DNA from: an uncultured Roseburia sp.
GTDB taxonomy: Bacteria; Bacillota; Clostridia; Lachnospirales; Lachnospiraceae
Length of the DNA stretch: 64,000 nt
Direction of reading: 5' to 3'
NCBI GenBank assembly: GCA_910577925.1
Contig: CAJTOI010000015.1
Span: 1-64,000, forward strand
The notes under the pieces are model-generated. The model saw only the letters and a program-made list of their open reading frames with translations. It had not been told where the DNA came from and did not search any database. The position numbers and the translations under genes are program-made. Below are positions 1 to 7,943 of the stretch, piece by piece. How positions within the stretch are numbered: the first letter of the stretch is position 1; the number at the start of each line of letters is the position of its first letter.

Positions 1-2
1 AA

Positions 3-347
3 AATCATATCCATAATCATCATGTCCTTTCATTTAATTCTATCAATAGCATAGAGGATATTTTTGAAGATTTCATAAAGAAAATGGAATTTTGACGAGA
101 AATCAAAAGGAATTATTTAAGTCAATATATTGAAGGAGAAAACCTGGACGAAGATGCCATAAACGAATATTTTACAGACAATTTTAAGGGAGACTGTCTG
201 TTGGCAGTCGGTGACGAAGAGCTGATAAAAATCCATTTTCATACGAATGAACCGTGGGAAGTGCTTCAATACTGTGCATCTTTAGGTGAAATTTACGATA
301 TTGTCATTGAAGATATGGACAGACAGGCCCGGGGGCTAAAGGGCTGA
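3..347 (+). pseudogene. interrupted DAK2/FakA-associated small protein
   Basis: The frame ending at the stop at 345-347 encodes GDCLLAVGDEELIKIHFHTN followed by a ..VLQYCASLGEIYDIVIEDM.. segment. This resembles the small domain that follows the DAK2 kinase domain in FakA/YloV-type fatty-acid kinase proteins, and short stand-alone versions annotated as kinase to dihydroxyacetone kinase. The domain runs from about 126 to 344. The same frame is also open from the window edge to 92 and reads like coding sequence (..SINSIEDIFEDFIKKMEF), but a TGA at 93-95 interrupts it, and there is no ATG with a ribosome site after the stop. I read this as a decayed or 5'-broken gene. Selenocysteine at the TGA is possible in principle, but no convincing hairpin follows it. 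The gene may begin outside the window. Confidence 0.5.
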
Positions 348-351
348 ATAC

Positions 352-405
352 AAAAAATATCGGACGGCAACTCCATTGTCAATCCAATGAAGTACGCCCG
401 TCCGA
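352..405 (-). terminator. candidate terminator of the fab operon
   Basis: An 8-bp inverted repeat (TCGGACGG at 360-367, CCGTCCGA at 398-405) encloses a 30-base loop that contains a smaller CATTG/CAATG hairpin. Read on the minus strand it is followed almost directly by six T residues (352-357). It lies about 65 bases past the fabH stop, where the minus-strand fab operon should end. The large loop makes this a less certain call than a compact intrinsic terminator. Confidence 0.45.
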
Positions 406-470
406 CTGTAAGTCTTTCCGCAATGCAATGAAATATTTCTAAAAATATCTCTCTTCCTCTTCCGCTTCGC

Positions 471-1445
471 CTACCACCCAAGTACCGCAGCGCCCCAGGT
501 AAGCCCTGCACCGAAGCCTGCGAGCACGATTTTATCTCCTTCTTTTATCTTCCCGCTCCGGTTGACTTCATCCAGCAGAATCGGCACGCTCGCGGCCGAA
601 ATATTTCCGCGCTCCTGCATATTGGTCGGGAATTTTTCCATCGGCTGTCCGAGGCGTTTTGCGGCGGCCTCGATAATGCGGTAATTCGCCTGATGCAGCA
701 GAAACAGGTCGATCTCTTCCACGGTAAGCCGCGCCGCCTCTACCGCCTGCGCGATTGCCGCGGGCACCGTCTTTACCGCAAATTTATATACCTCCTGCCC
801 GTTCATATCGACATAAGGAGTCTCATTTCCGTGATTTACATACGGATTGTTCAGCGGGCGGTTCCCGCAGCTTAACACCATGCCCCGGCCGCCGTCGGAC
901 CCCTGCACCATGCCGAGGATTCCGCGCGTCTCTCCCGCTCCGTCGGCCGCAACGACCGCAGCGCCCGCGCCGTCTCCGAACAGGACGCATGTTCCTCTGT
1001 CCGTCCAGTCCGTCAGCCGCGAGAGCGTCTCGGCTCCGATGATAAGCGCATTCTGATACACGCCGCTTCTCAGATACGCATTCACGATATTCAGCGCAAA
1101 CAGAAATCCGGAACAGGCCGCATTGATGTCAAATGCGGCGGCATGCGCCGCACCTAAAATGCGCTGCACCTCACAGGCAAGCCCCGGCAGCAGACGGTCC
1201 GGCGTAGCCGTGGCCCCTATAATCAGATCAATGTCTTCCGCCGCGAGCTGCGCCATCGAAAGCGCGGCCCCGGCCGCCTCTGCCGCAAGCTGCGCCGTCG
1301 TCTCCTCCACCGCGATATGACGCGCTTTAATGCCGGTGCGGCTGTAGATCCACTCGTCGGACGTATCTAAGATTCTGCTTAAATCTTCATTTGTCACCCG
1401 CAGTTTGGGAACCGCGCTTCCGGTCCCGATAATCTTCACACTCAT
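471..1445 (-). CDS. fabH: beta-ketoacyl-ACP synthase III (FabH)
   Basis: Condenses acetyl-CoA with malonyl-ACP to start fatty-acid chains in the cytosol. The 324-aa protein begins MSVKIIGTGSAVPK. It carries the KAS III catalytic Cys in DINAACSGF, the His in LLHQANYR and the Asn in GNISAAS, so the triad is complete. The reading frame extends 26 codons further upstream, but the ATG at 1445 has a GGAGG ribosome site and matches the family start. It is the last gene of the fab operon, 19 bases after accDA. In many Firmicute fab clusters fabH comes first, so the terminal position is a rearranged order. Confidence 0.95.
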   Translation of the reverse strand: MSVKIIGTGSAVPKLRVTNEDLSRILDTSDEWIYSRTGIKARHIAVEETTAQLAAEAAGAALSMAQLAAEDIDLIIGATATPDRLLPGLACEVQRILGAAHAAAFDINAACSGFLFALNIVNAYLRSGVYQNALIIGAETLSRLTDWTDRGTCVLFGDGAGAAVVAADGAGETRGILGMVQGSDGGRGMVLSCGNRPLNNPYVNHGNETPYVDMNGQEVYKFAVKTVPAAIAQAVEAARLTVEEIDLFLLHQANYRIIEAAAKRLGQPMEKFPTNMQERGNISAASVPILLDEVNRSGKIKEGDKIVLAGFGAGLTWGAAVLGW

Positions 1446-1464
1446 ACTTTCCTCCACATACACG

Positions 1465-3132
1465 CTAAAAACTGCGGAACCGCCGATACCGCTCTGCCGC
1501 AAGCTCCTCCCCCGTTTTTTCACTCTGGCGTCTTAAAAATTCTTTCATCTGGCCTTTCATACAGCGCGCAATGGACTCGCATGCTTTCGCATCGGCCGTG
1601 CCGTACTCCGGTATGATTTTCTCGACAACATGCAGGTCATACAGGTCGTGCGCGGTAATCTTCATCACGTCGCTCGCCTCCTTTGCGCGTTTTCCGTCCT
1701 TCCAGAGAATCGAGGCAAACCCTTCCGGCGAGAGAATACTGTACGTCGCATTTTCCATCATCCAGACCTCGTTTCCGACCGCGAGCGCAAGCGCGCCGCC
1801 GCTTCCTCCTTCGCCGATCATCACACAGAGCACGGGCACTTTTAAGCCGGACATCTCGTACAGATTGCGCGCGATCGCCTCGCCCTGTCCGCGCTCTTCG
1901 GCTTCCATGCCGCAGAATGCACCCGAAGTATTGACAAATGTGATGACGGGACGATGAAACTTTTCGGCCTGCTTCATCAGGCGCAGCGCCTTTCGGTAAC
2001 CTTCCGGAGACGGCATCCCGTAATTGTGCCGGATACAGTCTTTTAAATCTTTTCCCTTATGGATGCCGATTACGGTCACCGGCTGGCCGTCCAGATACGC
2101 AATACCGCCGACGACTGCTCCGTCATCCCCGTAATAGCGGTCGCCGTGCAGCTCCGTAAACCCGTCAAAAATTTTGTCCATATAATCGACGGAAGACGGA
2201 CGGTTTACCTTCCTCGCCGCTTTGACCTTCTCCCACGCGGTCAGCGGTTTTGCCTTTGCGGCGCGCTCCTTCATCAGCTCGGTCGGCTCGTAGCTCTCAC
2301 CGGCGTGCCACGCATCAAAATTGGCATACCCCTCCGCCGGACGGTGCATTTTCAGCAGTTCATACAGCGTTTCTTTCAAACGCGCTCGCTCGATGAGCGC
2401 ATCGACAAACCCGTGCGCAAGCTGAAATTCCGCGCGCTGAAAGCCCTCCGGCAGTTTCTGGCCGATGGTCTGCTCAATCACGCGCGGCCCCGCAAAGCCG
2501 ATCAGCGCGCCCGGCTCCGCTAAGATAATGTCGCCGAGCATCGCAAAGCTCGCGGTCACGCCGCCGGTCGTCGGGTCTGTCAAAACCGGAATGTAGAGAA
2601 GTCCCGCGTCGGAATGGCGCTTTATGGCCGCAGACGTTTTCGCCATCTGCATCAGGGATACGATCCCCTCCTGCATCCGCGCACCTCCGGAACAGCAGAA
2701 TAAAATAACCGGAAGCCGCTCCTCGGTCGCCCGCTCCACGGCAAGCGCAAGCTTCTCGCCGACGACATGCCCCATGCTGCTCATCAGAAACCGCGCGTCG
2801 CAGACGCCGAGGACGGCCTTTTCCCCGTATACCGTACAGCTGCCGATGGTCAGCGCTTCATGCAGCCCCGTCTTTTCCTGCGCCGCCTTTAGCTTTTCCT
2901 CGTACTCCGGAAAATTCAGCGGGTTTTCCGTCCGAAGCTCTTCAAACCACGGTGCAAAACTGTCTTTGTCCGCAACCATCTTCACACGGTTCTTGGCCCG
3001 GACCCGGAAATAAGCGCCGCATTCATAGCAGACATAACGGTTTCGCTCCGTCTCTTTTTTATCGATTTTCCTGCCGCACGCCGGGCAGACAATTACGTGC
3101 TCCTTTTTTCTGTTAAAAAATAATGCTGCCAT
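1465..3132 (-). CDS. accDA: acetyl-CoA carboxylase carboxyltransferase, fused beta (AccD) and alpha (AccA) subunits
   Basis: Transfers the carboxyl group from carboxybiotin-BCCP to acetyl-CoA to make malonyl-CoA. One 555-aa chain holds both subunits. Residues 1 to about 260 are AccD, with the zinc ribbon Cys16-Cys19-Cys35-Cys38 and the crotonase-fold segment FCCSGGARMQEGI. Residues from about 290 are AccA, starting AWEKVKAARKVNRPSS and containing AEERGQGEAIARN and GEGGSGGALALAVGN. These are two separate polypeptides in most bacteria. The start has an AGAGGGG ribosome site. It sits between fabZ (11 bases) and fabH. The partner genes accB (biotin carrier) and accC (biotin carboxylase) are not in this operon and must be elsewhere. 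Confidence 0.93.
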   Translation of the reverse strand: MAALFFNRKKEHVIVCPACGRKIDKKETERNRYVCYECGAYFRVRAKNRVKMVADKDSFAPWFEELRTENPLNFPEYEEKLKAAQEKTGLHEALTIGSCTVYGEKAVLGVCDARFLMSSMGHVVGEKLALAVERATEERLPVILFCCSGGARMQEGIVSLMQMAKTSAAIKRHSDAGLLYIPVLTDPTTGGVTASFAMLGDIILAEPGALIGFAGPRVIEQTIGQKLPEGFQRAEFQLAHGFVDALIERARLKETLYELLKMHRPAEGYANFDAWHAGESYEPTELMKERAAKAKPLTAWEKVKAARKVNRPSSVDYMDKIFDGFTELHGDRYYGDDGAVVGGIAYLDGQPVTVIGIHKGKDLKDCIRHNYGMPSPEGYRKALRLMKQAEKFHRPVITFVNTSGAFCGMEAEERGQGEAIARNLYEMSGLKVPVLCVMIGEGGSGGALALAVGNEVWMMENATYSILSPEGFASILWKDGKRAKEASDVMKITAHDLYDLHVVEKIIPEYGTADAKACESIARCMKGQMKEFLRRQSEKTGEELAAERYRRFRSF

Positions 3133-3143
3133 CTCTTTCCCCT

Positions 3144-3572
3144 CTAACCAATCGCAAATGTGAGCTCTGCCGTGCAGACGATTTTATCCCCCACCCGGGC
3201 CGCTGCCTTCCCGACGCCGAGCGGACCCTTTTTTCGGATGATCTCCGTCTCGAGAATCAGCACGTCCCCGGGAACGACTTTCTGTCTGAACTTTGCGGAA
3301 TTGATACCTGCGAAATACGCCGTCTTCCCTCTGTTTTCCTCCGTACAGAGGATCGCGACCGCCCCGGTCTGCGCGAGCGCCTCGATGATCAGCACGCCCG
3401 GCATCACCGGCTCTCCCGGAAAATGGCCGCCGAAATACGGCTCGTTGTAGCTGACGCATTTTTTTGCCGCGGCGCGCACGCCGGGCTCCAATTCCTCCAC
3501 CGTGTCAATGAGCAGAAAAGGCTGGCGGTGCGGAATGATTTCCATAATCTGCTTTGTTGTTAAAACTGACAT
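3144..3572 (-). CDS. fabZ: 3-hydroxyacyl-ACP dehydratase FabZ
   Basis: Removes water from 3-hydroxyacyl-ACP to give trans-2-enoyl-ACP in the elongation cycle. The 142-aa hot-dog-fold protein starts MSVLTTKQIMEIIPHRQPFL and has the family motif with the catalytic His in GGHFPGEPVMPGVL and the acidic residue in IIEALAQTG. The length is normal for FabZ. A GGGGAGAGAG ribosome site precedes the ATG. It lies between fabF (39 bases) and accDA (11 bases) on the same strand. In many clostridial clusters accB and accC flank this gene; both are missing here. Confidence 0.95.
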   Translation of the reverse strand: MSVLTTKQIMEIIPHRQPFLLIDTVEELEPGVRAAAKKCVSYNEPYFGGHFPGEPVMPGVLIIEALAQTGAVAILCTEENRGKTAYFAGINSAKFRQKVVPGDVLILETEIIRKKGPLGVGKAAARVGDKIVCTAELTFAIG

Positions 3573-3611
3573 CTCTCTCCCCGTCTCTTTCCCGATTTAA
3601 ACATATCTTTT

Positions 3612-4844
3612 TTAAACATATTTCTTCAACAGAAGGCTTGCATTGTGGCCGCCGAAGCCCAGCGAATTGGTGAGTGCATATGCGATGTCAAGCTCCGCCG
3701 CCTCCCTGCAGTAATCCAGGTCCAGCTCCTCATCCGGCGTCGTGTAGCCGACGGTCGCATGCAGATAGCCCTCCTGTACTTCCTTCGCGCAAGTCACAAA
3801 TTCGATGGCTCCGGCCGCGCCTAACAGATGTCCGACCATTGATTTTGTGGAATTGATTTTGATCCGTTTTGCATGCTCCCCAAAGGCAAGCTTAATCGCA
3901 CGCGTCTCAAACAAATCGTTGTGGTGTGTGGCGGTCCCGTGCGCATTGATATACAAAATATCTTCCGGGTGAAGTCCCGCGTCTTTTACGGCATTTTCCA
4001 TCGCGCGCGCCGCACCCGCGCCGTCCTCTGCCGGGGAAGTGATATGGTACGCGTCGGAAGATGTGCCGTATCCGGCTACCTCCGCATAGATTTTCGCGCC
4101 GCGCGCACGCGCGTGCTCCAGCTCCTCGAGAATCACGACCGCCGCACCCTCTCCCATCACAAAGCCGCTGCGGTTTTTGTCAAACGGAAGCGAGCATTTT
4201 GCCGGGTCGCTCTCGGCGGACAGCGCCGTAAGCGCCGTAAACCCTGCAATGCCAAGCGGCGTGATGCAGCTTTCCGTTCCGCCCGCAGCCATGATGTCCG
4301 CCTCCCCGTACTGGATGCTGCGGAATGCCTCTCCGATCGTATTGGTGCCGGTCGTACAGGCCGTCACGACATTTAAGCTCTTCCCTTTCAGGCCGAACTG
4401 AATGGAAACATTTCCCGCGGCCATATTGGAGATCATCATCGGAACAAACAGCGGATTGATGCGCCCCGGTCCCTTTTCGAGCAATTTGCGATGTTCCCGC
4501 TCGATTGCCTGCAAGCTTCCGATCCCGCTTCCGATCGCACAGCCTGCCCGATAGGCGTCCTCTTTTGCCATGTCAAGCCCCGAATCGCAAAACGCTTCCC
4601 GCGCCGCCGCCACCGCATACTGGCAGAAAAGCTCCATGCGCTTCGCCGTTTTCGGGTCCATATAATTTTTCCCGTCAAATCCTTTGACTTCCGCTGCAAT
4701 ACGGCATTTATAGCCTTCGGCGTCAAAATGCGTAATCTCTCCGAAGCCGGTTTTCTTCTCTTTTACCGCCTGCCAGTATTCCGGAACCGATAACCCGATC
4801 GGGGTAATCGCTCCCATACCGGTCACTACTACACGTCTGCTCAT
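3612..4844 (-). CDS. fabF: beta-ketoacyl-ACP synthase II (FabF)
   Basis: Elongating condensing enzyme that joins malonyl-ACP to growing acyl-ACP. The 410-aa protein starts MSRRVVVTGMGAITPIGLSV. It shows the KAS active-site Cys in VTACTTGTN, the first His in INAHGTATHHND and the second His in STKSMVGHLLGAAGAIE, giving the Cys-His-His triad of KAS I/II. The length is typical. A GGAGGG ribosome site lies before the ATG. The gene is 15 bases downstream of fabG and forms part of the single fab operon. Confidence 0.96.
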   Translation of the reverse strand: MSRRVVVTGMGAITPIGLSVPEYWQAVKEKKTGFGEITHFDAEGYKCRIAAEVKGFDGKNYMDPKTAKRMELFCQYAVAAAREAFCDSGLDMAKEDAYRAGCAIGSGIGSLQAIEREHRKLLEKGPGRINPLFVPMMISNMAAGNVSIQFGLKGKSLNVVTACTTGTNTIGEAFRSIQYGEADIMAAGGTESCITPLGIAGFTALTALSAESDPAKCSLPFDKNRSGFVMGEGAAVVILEELEHARARGAKIYAEVAGYGTSSDAYHITSPAEDGAGAARAMENAVKDAGLHPEDILYINAHGTATHHNDLFETRAIKLAFGEHAKRIKINSTKSMVGHLLGAAGAIEFVTCAKEVQEGYLHATVGYTTPDEELDLDYCREAAELDIAYALTNSLGFGGHNASLLLKKYV

Positions 4845-4859
4845 ATTTTCCCTCCATAA

Positions 4860-5600
4860 CTATATACACATGCCGCCGTCAACGGAAATCACCTGCCCGG
4901 TGATATATCCTGCGCGCTCGGAAGCGAGAAACGCCACAAGCTCGGCGACATCCCCCGCGGTTCCGGTGCGTCCGAGCGGAATCTGCGATTTCAGGCTCTC
5001 TTTTGCCGCATCGGAAAGCACCGCCGTCATATCCGTCTCGATAAAGCCGGGCGCGACTGCGTTGCAGGTAATGCCGCGGCTCGCCAGCTCGCGCGCCACG
5101 CTTTTTGTCAGCCCGATGATGCCCGCCTTACTCGCGCTGTAATTGGCCTGCCCGGCATTTCCCATCACGCCGGAGACGGACGAGAGATTGATAATCCTGC
5201 CGGAACGCTGTTTTAAAAAATAGCGGGATGCATGGCGTATCGTGTGAAACGCCCCTTTTAAATTGGTGTCGATGACCGCATCAAAATCTTCCCCGCTCAT
5301 TTTCATCAGCAGCCCGTCTCTCGTGATTCCCGCGTTGTTGACGAGAATATCGATACGACCGTATTCCTTTATCACATCCCGTATCATCGCTTCGCAGGCC
5401 GAAAAGTCCGCCACATTGCAGCCGTAAGCAGCCGCATCGCCGCCCGCCGCCTTAATCTCTGCGGCGACTGCCTTGGCCCGCTCCCTCGAACCGTTGTAAT
5501 TGACAATAACAAACGCTCCGTCACGGGCGAGTGCGCGCGCAATCTCGCTCCCGATGCCGCGGCCCGCGCCCGTCACCAATGCTACCTTACCTGTTGACAT
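4860..5600 (-). CDS. fabG: 3-oxoacyl-ACP reductase FabG
   Basis: NADPH-dependent reductase of the short-chain dehydrogenase family that reduces 3-ketoacyl-ACP. The nucleotide-binding motif GAGRGIGSEIA is near the N-terminus, NNAG follows, and the Ser-Tyr-Lys centre is visible in INLSSVSGVMGN and YSASKAG. I chose the ATG at 5600 (MSTGKVALVTGAG, 246 aa) over a TTG at 5627 because it matches the family start and is preceded by GGAGG. The start lies inside the end of fabD (14-base overlap), which suggests translational coupling. Confidence 0.95.
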   Translation of the reverse strand: MSTGKVALVTGAGRGIGSEIARALARDGAFVIVNYNGSRERAKAVAAEIKAAGGDAAAYGCNVADFSACEAMIRDVIKEYGRIDILVNNAGITRDGLLMKMSGEDFDAVIDTNLKGAFHTIRHASRYFLKQRSGRIINLSSVSGVMGNAGQANYSASKAGIIGLTKSVARELASRGITCNAVAPGFIETDMTAVLSDAAKESLKSQIPLGRTGTAGDVAELVAFLASERAGYITGQVISVDGGMCI

Positions 5601-6519
5601 AGCGCTCAAAATCCTCCATCTTATCAATGTTGCAGACCAAGGCGCCGCGGTCGATTTTTCTCAAAAACCCGCTCAGCGTGCGCCCCGGCCCGATTTCCAC
5701 AAATTCGTCTGTCCCGTCCGCAATCATGCGCTCGACAGACTGCTGCCAGCGCACCGGCGACGATACCTGCCGCACTAAGAGATCTCTCACAAGATTTTTG
5801 TCCGTCACATAGTCCGCCGTCACATTGGAGAGGTACGGAATCTGAATGTCCCGAATCTCCGTCCGCTCCAGTTCCGCCTGCAGCTTTTCCCCGGCGCCAT
5901 TCAGCAGTTTTGAGTGAAACGGCCCGCTGACGTTTAACGGAACCGCCCTCTTTGCACCGGCCTTGCCGCACGCCTGTGCCGCAGCCGCGACCGCAGCTGC
6001 CTCCCCGGTGATGACAATCTGCCCCGGACAGTTGTAATTTGCAATCGAGACAATCCCGTCAGTCTCCTCACATACCCTGCACACCGCATCCGCATCAAGA
6101 CCCAGCACAGCCGTCATCGCGCCGCCCTCCGGCACCGCCTCCTGCATATAGATCCCTCGTTTGCGGATGAGATAAAACGCGTCCGAGAGAGAAAGCACGC
6201 CGGCCGCAAGAAGCGCCCCGTATTCGCCGAGGCTGAGTCCCGCCGTCACGTCAGCGTGCACGCCGGCATCCTCGAGTGCTTTCAGAATCGCCGCCTCCGC
6301 GGTCAGCATGCAGATCTGCGTGTACTCCGTGATATTGATTTTCTCGTTTTCCTCAAAGCAGAGCGCCGCCACGTCAAGACCCGTGGCTTTTTCCGCCGTC
6401 TCAAAGACTTCTCTGCAGACCGGAAACCGCTCGTAAAATTCCTTTGCCATGCCCACGTACTGTGCGCCCTGGCCCGGAAATAGAAATGCTTTTTTTCCCA
6501 TCTTTTTCTTTACTCCCAT
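5587..6519 (-). CDS. fabD: malonyl-CoA:ACP transacylase FabD
   Basis: Moves the malonyl group from CoA to acyl carrier protein. The protein has the substrate motif FLFPGQGAQYVGMAKEF, the nucleophile Ser in AGLSLGEYGALLAAG and the catalytic His in VSGPFHSKLL. Two starts are possible. One ATG at 6519 overlaps the fabK stop as TAATG (310 aa). A second ATG at 6501 gives a 304-aa protein beginning MGKKAFLFPGQG, has GGAG upstream and fits homologues better. Either way it is tightly coupled to fabK in front and overlaps fabG behind. Confidence 0.94.
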   Translation of the reverse strand: MGVKKKMGKKAFLFPGQGAQYVGMAKEFYERFPVCREVFETAEKATGLDVAALCFEENEKINITEYTQICMLTAEAAILKALEDAGVHADVTAGLSLGEYGALLAAGVLSLSDAFYLIRKRGIYMQEAVPEGGAMTAVLGLDADAVCRVCEETDGIVSIANYNCPGQIVITGEAAAVAAAAQACGKAGAKRAVPLNVSGPFHSKLLNGAGEKLQAELERTEIRDIQIPYLSNVTADYVTDKNLVRDLLVRQVSSPVRWQQSVERMIADGTDEFVEIGPGRTLSGFLRKIDRGALVCNIDKMEDFERYVNR

Positions 6520-7439
6520 TATTTCAAAAGCGCATCCGCTTCCCGCATCATCTCTTCTATCATTTCCCGGCAGGTCTGGCGCTTTTTCACAAGACCAGCG
6601 CTCTGCCCCGCCATCAGGCTCCCGTTTACGACGTCGCCGTCTATAACCGCTTTTCTCAGCGAGCCGAGTGTCAGCTGCTCTAATTCCTCAAACGCGGCAC
6701 CCGCTTTTTCCATTTTCAGATACTCGCGGCTCATCTTATTGCGCAGCACGCGGATCGGATGGCCCGTGCCCGTTCCGGTAACCTCGGAGTCAATATCTTT
6801 CGCTTTTATCACGCGCTCTTTATAGTTGTCGTGCACGACGGATTCCTCGGCCACAAGAAACCGCGTTCCCAGCTGCACGCCCTCTGCGCCGAGCATCATC
6901 GCTGCGGCAATGCCCCTGCCGTCCGCGATACCGCCCGCCGCGATCACCGGAATATCGACGGCGTCCGCAACCTGCGGCACAAGCGTCATCGTCGTCTGCG
7001 CGCCGATATGTCCGCCGGATTCCATCCCCTCTGCGACAACGGCGTCGGCCCCCGCGCGCTGCATCAGCTTTGCCATCGCAACGCTCGCGACAACCGGAAT
7101 CACCGTGACTCCCGCCGCCTTCCAGGCGTCCATAAACTGCGCCGGACTTCCCGCGCCGGTCGTCACGACCTTCACGCCCTCTTCTATGACGATTTTCGCC
7201 ACCTCGGGCGCATTCGGGTTAAGCAGCATGACATTGACGCCGAACGGTTTGTCGGTCCGCTTTTTCGTCTCTCTGATCTGCTCGCGCACGACCTCGGGCG
7301 GCGCGCTCGCCGCCCCGATCAGCCCGAGTCCCCCCGCATTTGACACAGCAGCCGCCAGATGGTATTCCGCCACCCACGCCATACCGCCCTGAATCACGGG
7401 ATATGTAATGCCAAGCAACTCGCTCACTCTTGTCTTCAT
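6519..7439 (-). CDS. fabK: enoyl-ACP reductase II (FMN-dependent, FabK)
   Basis: Catalyses the last step of each elongation cycle using FMN, replacing FabI in many Firmicutes; FabK enzymes are characteristically insensitive to triclosan. The 306-aa TIM-barrel protein starts MKTRVSELLGITYPVIQGGM and carries SNAGGLGLIGAAS, AEGMESGGHIG and IAAGGIADGRGI, all typical of FabK and related nitronate monooxygenases. Its place between acpP and fabD in a fab operon decides in favour of FabK. An AGGAGGGG ribosome site precedes the ATG. Confidence 0.93.
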   Translation of the reverse strand: MKTRVSELLGITYPVIQGGMAWVAEYHLAAAVSNAGGLGLIGAASAPPEVVREQIRETKKRTDKPFGVNVMLLNPNAPEVAKIVIEEGVKVVTTGAGSPAQFMDAWKAAGVTVIPVVASVAMAKLMQRAGADAVVAEGMESGGHIGAQTTMTLVPQVADAVDIPVIAAGGIADGRGIAAAMMLGAEGVQLGTRFLVAEESVVHDNYKERVIKAKDIDSEVTGTGTGHPIRVLRNKMSREYLKMEKAGAAFEELEQLTLGSLRKAVIDGDVVNGSLMAGQSAGLVKKRQTCREMIEEMMREADALLK

Positions 7440-7472
7440 TGCACCCCTCCTGCAAAACCGCTCTAAGAACTC

Positions 7473-7706
7473 CTACTCCTGAACCCCTTTTTCTTTCAGA
7501 TACTCAATCACGTCGCTGATTTTTGCGAGGGACGGCAGGTCTTCCGACGGAATCTCAACATCAAATTCCTCTTCCAGGGTCATCACCAGCTCAAACAAAT
7601 CAAGCGAATCCGCCCCAAGATCATCCTTAAAATCGGCTTCCGGCGTAATAGCGGACTCCTCGACATTCAGCTGCTCTGCGATAATCGGTATCATTTTCTC
7701 CAACAT
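7473..7706 (-). CDS. acpP: acyl carrier protein
   Basis: Carries growing acyl chains on a phosphopantetheine arm. The 77-aa acidic protein starts MLEKMIPIIAEQLNVEES and has the attachment Ser in LGADSLDLFELVM. The usual residue after DSLD is T/V with VELV; here it is LFELV. The reading frame extends 17 basic residues further upstream, but the ATG at 7706 is preceded by AAAGGA and gives the normal ACP start. It is the first gene of the fab operon, directly behind the promoter and operator at 7760-7815. Confidence 0.95.
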   Translation of the reverse strand: MLEKMIPIIAEQLNVEESAITPEADFKDDLGADSLDLFELVMTLEEEFDVEIPSEDLPSLAKISDVIEYLKEKGVQE

Positions 7707-7759
7707 TTGTTTCGTTTCCTTTCTTTTCTCTTTTTTCATATATAGTTTGGATTTCAAAT

Positions 7760-7776
7760 AGTTTGATTATCAAACT
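7760..7776. promoter_or_regulatory. FabT-like operator of the fab operon
   Basis: Perfect 17-base palindrome AGTTTGATTATCAAACT, matching the FabT (MarR-family) box I know from streptococcal fab operons. It lies just downstream of the -10 box of the fab promoter, over the expected transcription start, a position suited to repression. A second, imperfect copy abuts it at 7744-7760 (AGTTTGGATTTCAAATA). No MarR-family gene lies in the window, so the regulator would be encoded elsewhere. Confidence 0.75.
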
Positions 7777-7786
7777 TTTAAACCCA

Positions 7787-7815
7787 AGTATAGGTATTTG
7801 TTTTTAGTTTGTCAA
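7787..7815 (-). promoter_or_regulatory. sigma-A promoter of the fab operon
   Basis: On the minus strand the -35 box TTGACA (7810-7815) is separated by 17 bases from the -10 box TATACT (7787-7792). This is close to consensus. Transcription would begin near 7780 and run into acpP, with the FabT-like palindrome in the initial transcribed region. Confidence 0.85.
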
Positions 7816-7880
7816 CCTATTTTTTCCTTTTTTTCTTCCCGGCAAAGCTGCCCGATTCTTTCAACATGACGTAATCCGAT

Positions 7881-7918
7881 AAAACAAAACAAGCAGGAAA
7901 TCTTTTTCGATTTCCTGC
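7881..7918 (-). terminator. intrinsic terminator after the GH88 gene
   Basis: A perfect 10-bp stem (GCAGGAAATC at 7893-7902, GATTTCCTGC at 7909-7918) with a 6-base loop is followed on the minus strand by a T-rich tract (complement of 7881-7892). It ends the transporter-GH88 operon and insulates it from the fab promoter. Confidence 0.88.
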
Positions 7919-7943
7919 CCGCACAGCCCCGTTATTGAAGCGA

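Noticed and set aside
93..140. Selenocysteine insertion at the TGA in the first gene
   Set aside because: The 45 bases after the TGA do not form a convincing stem with a G-containing apical loop; decay is simpler.
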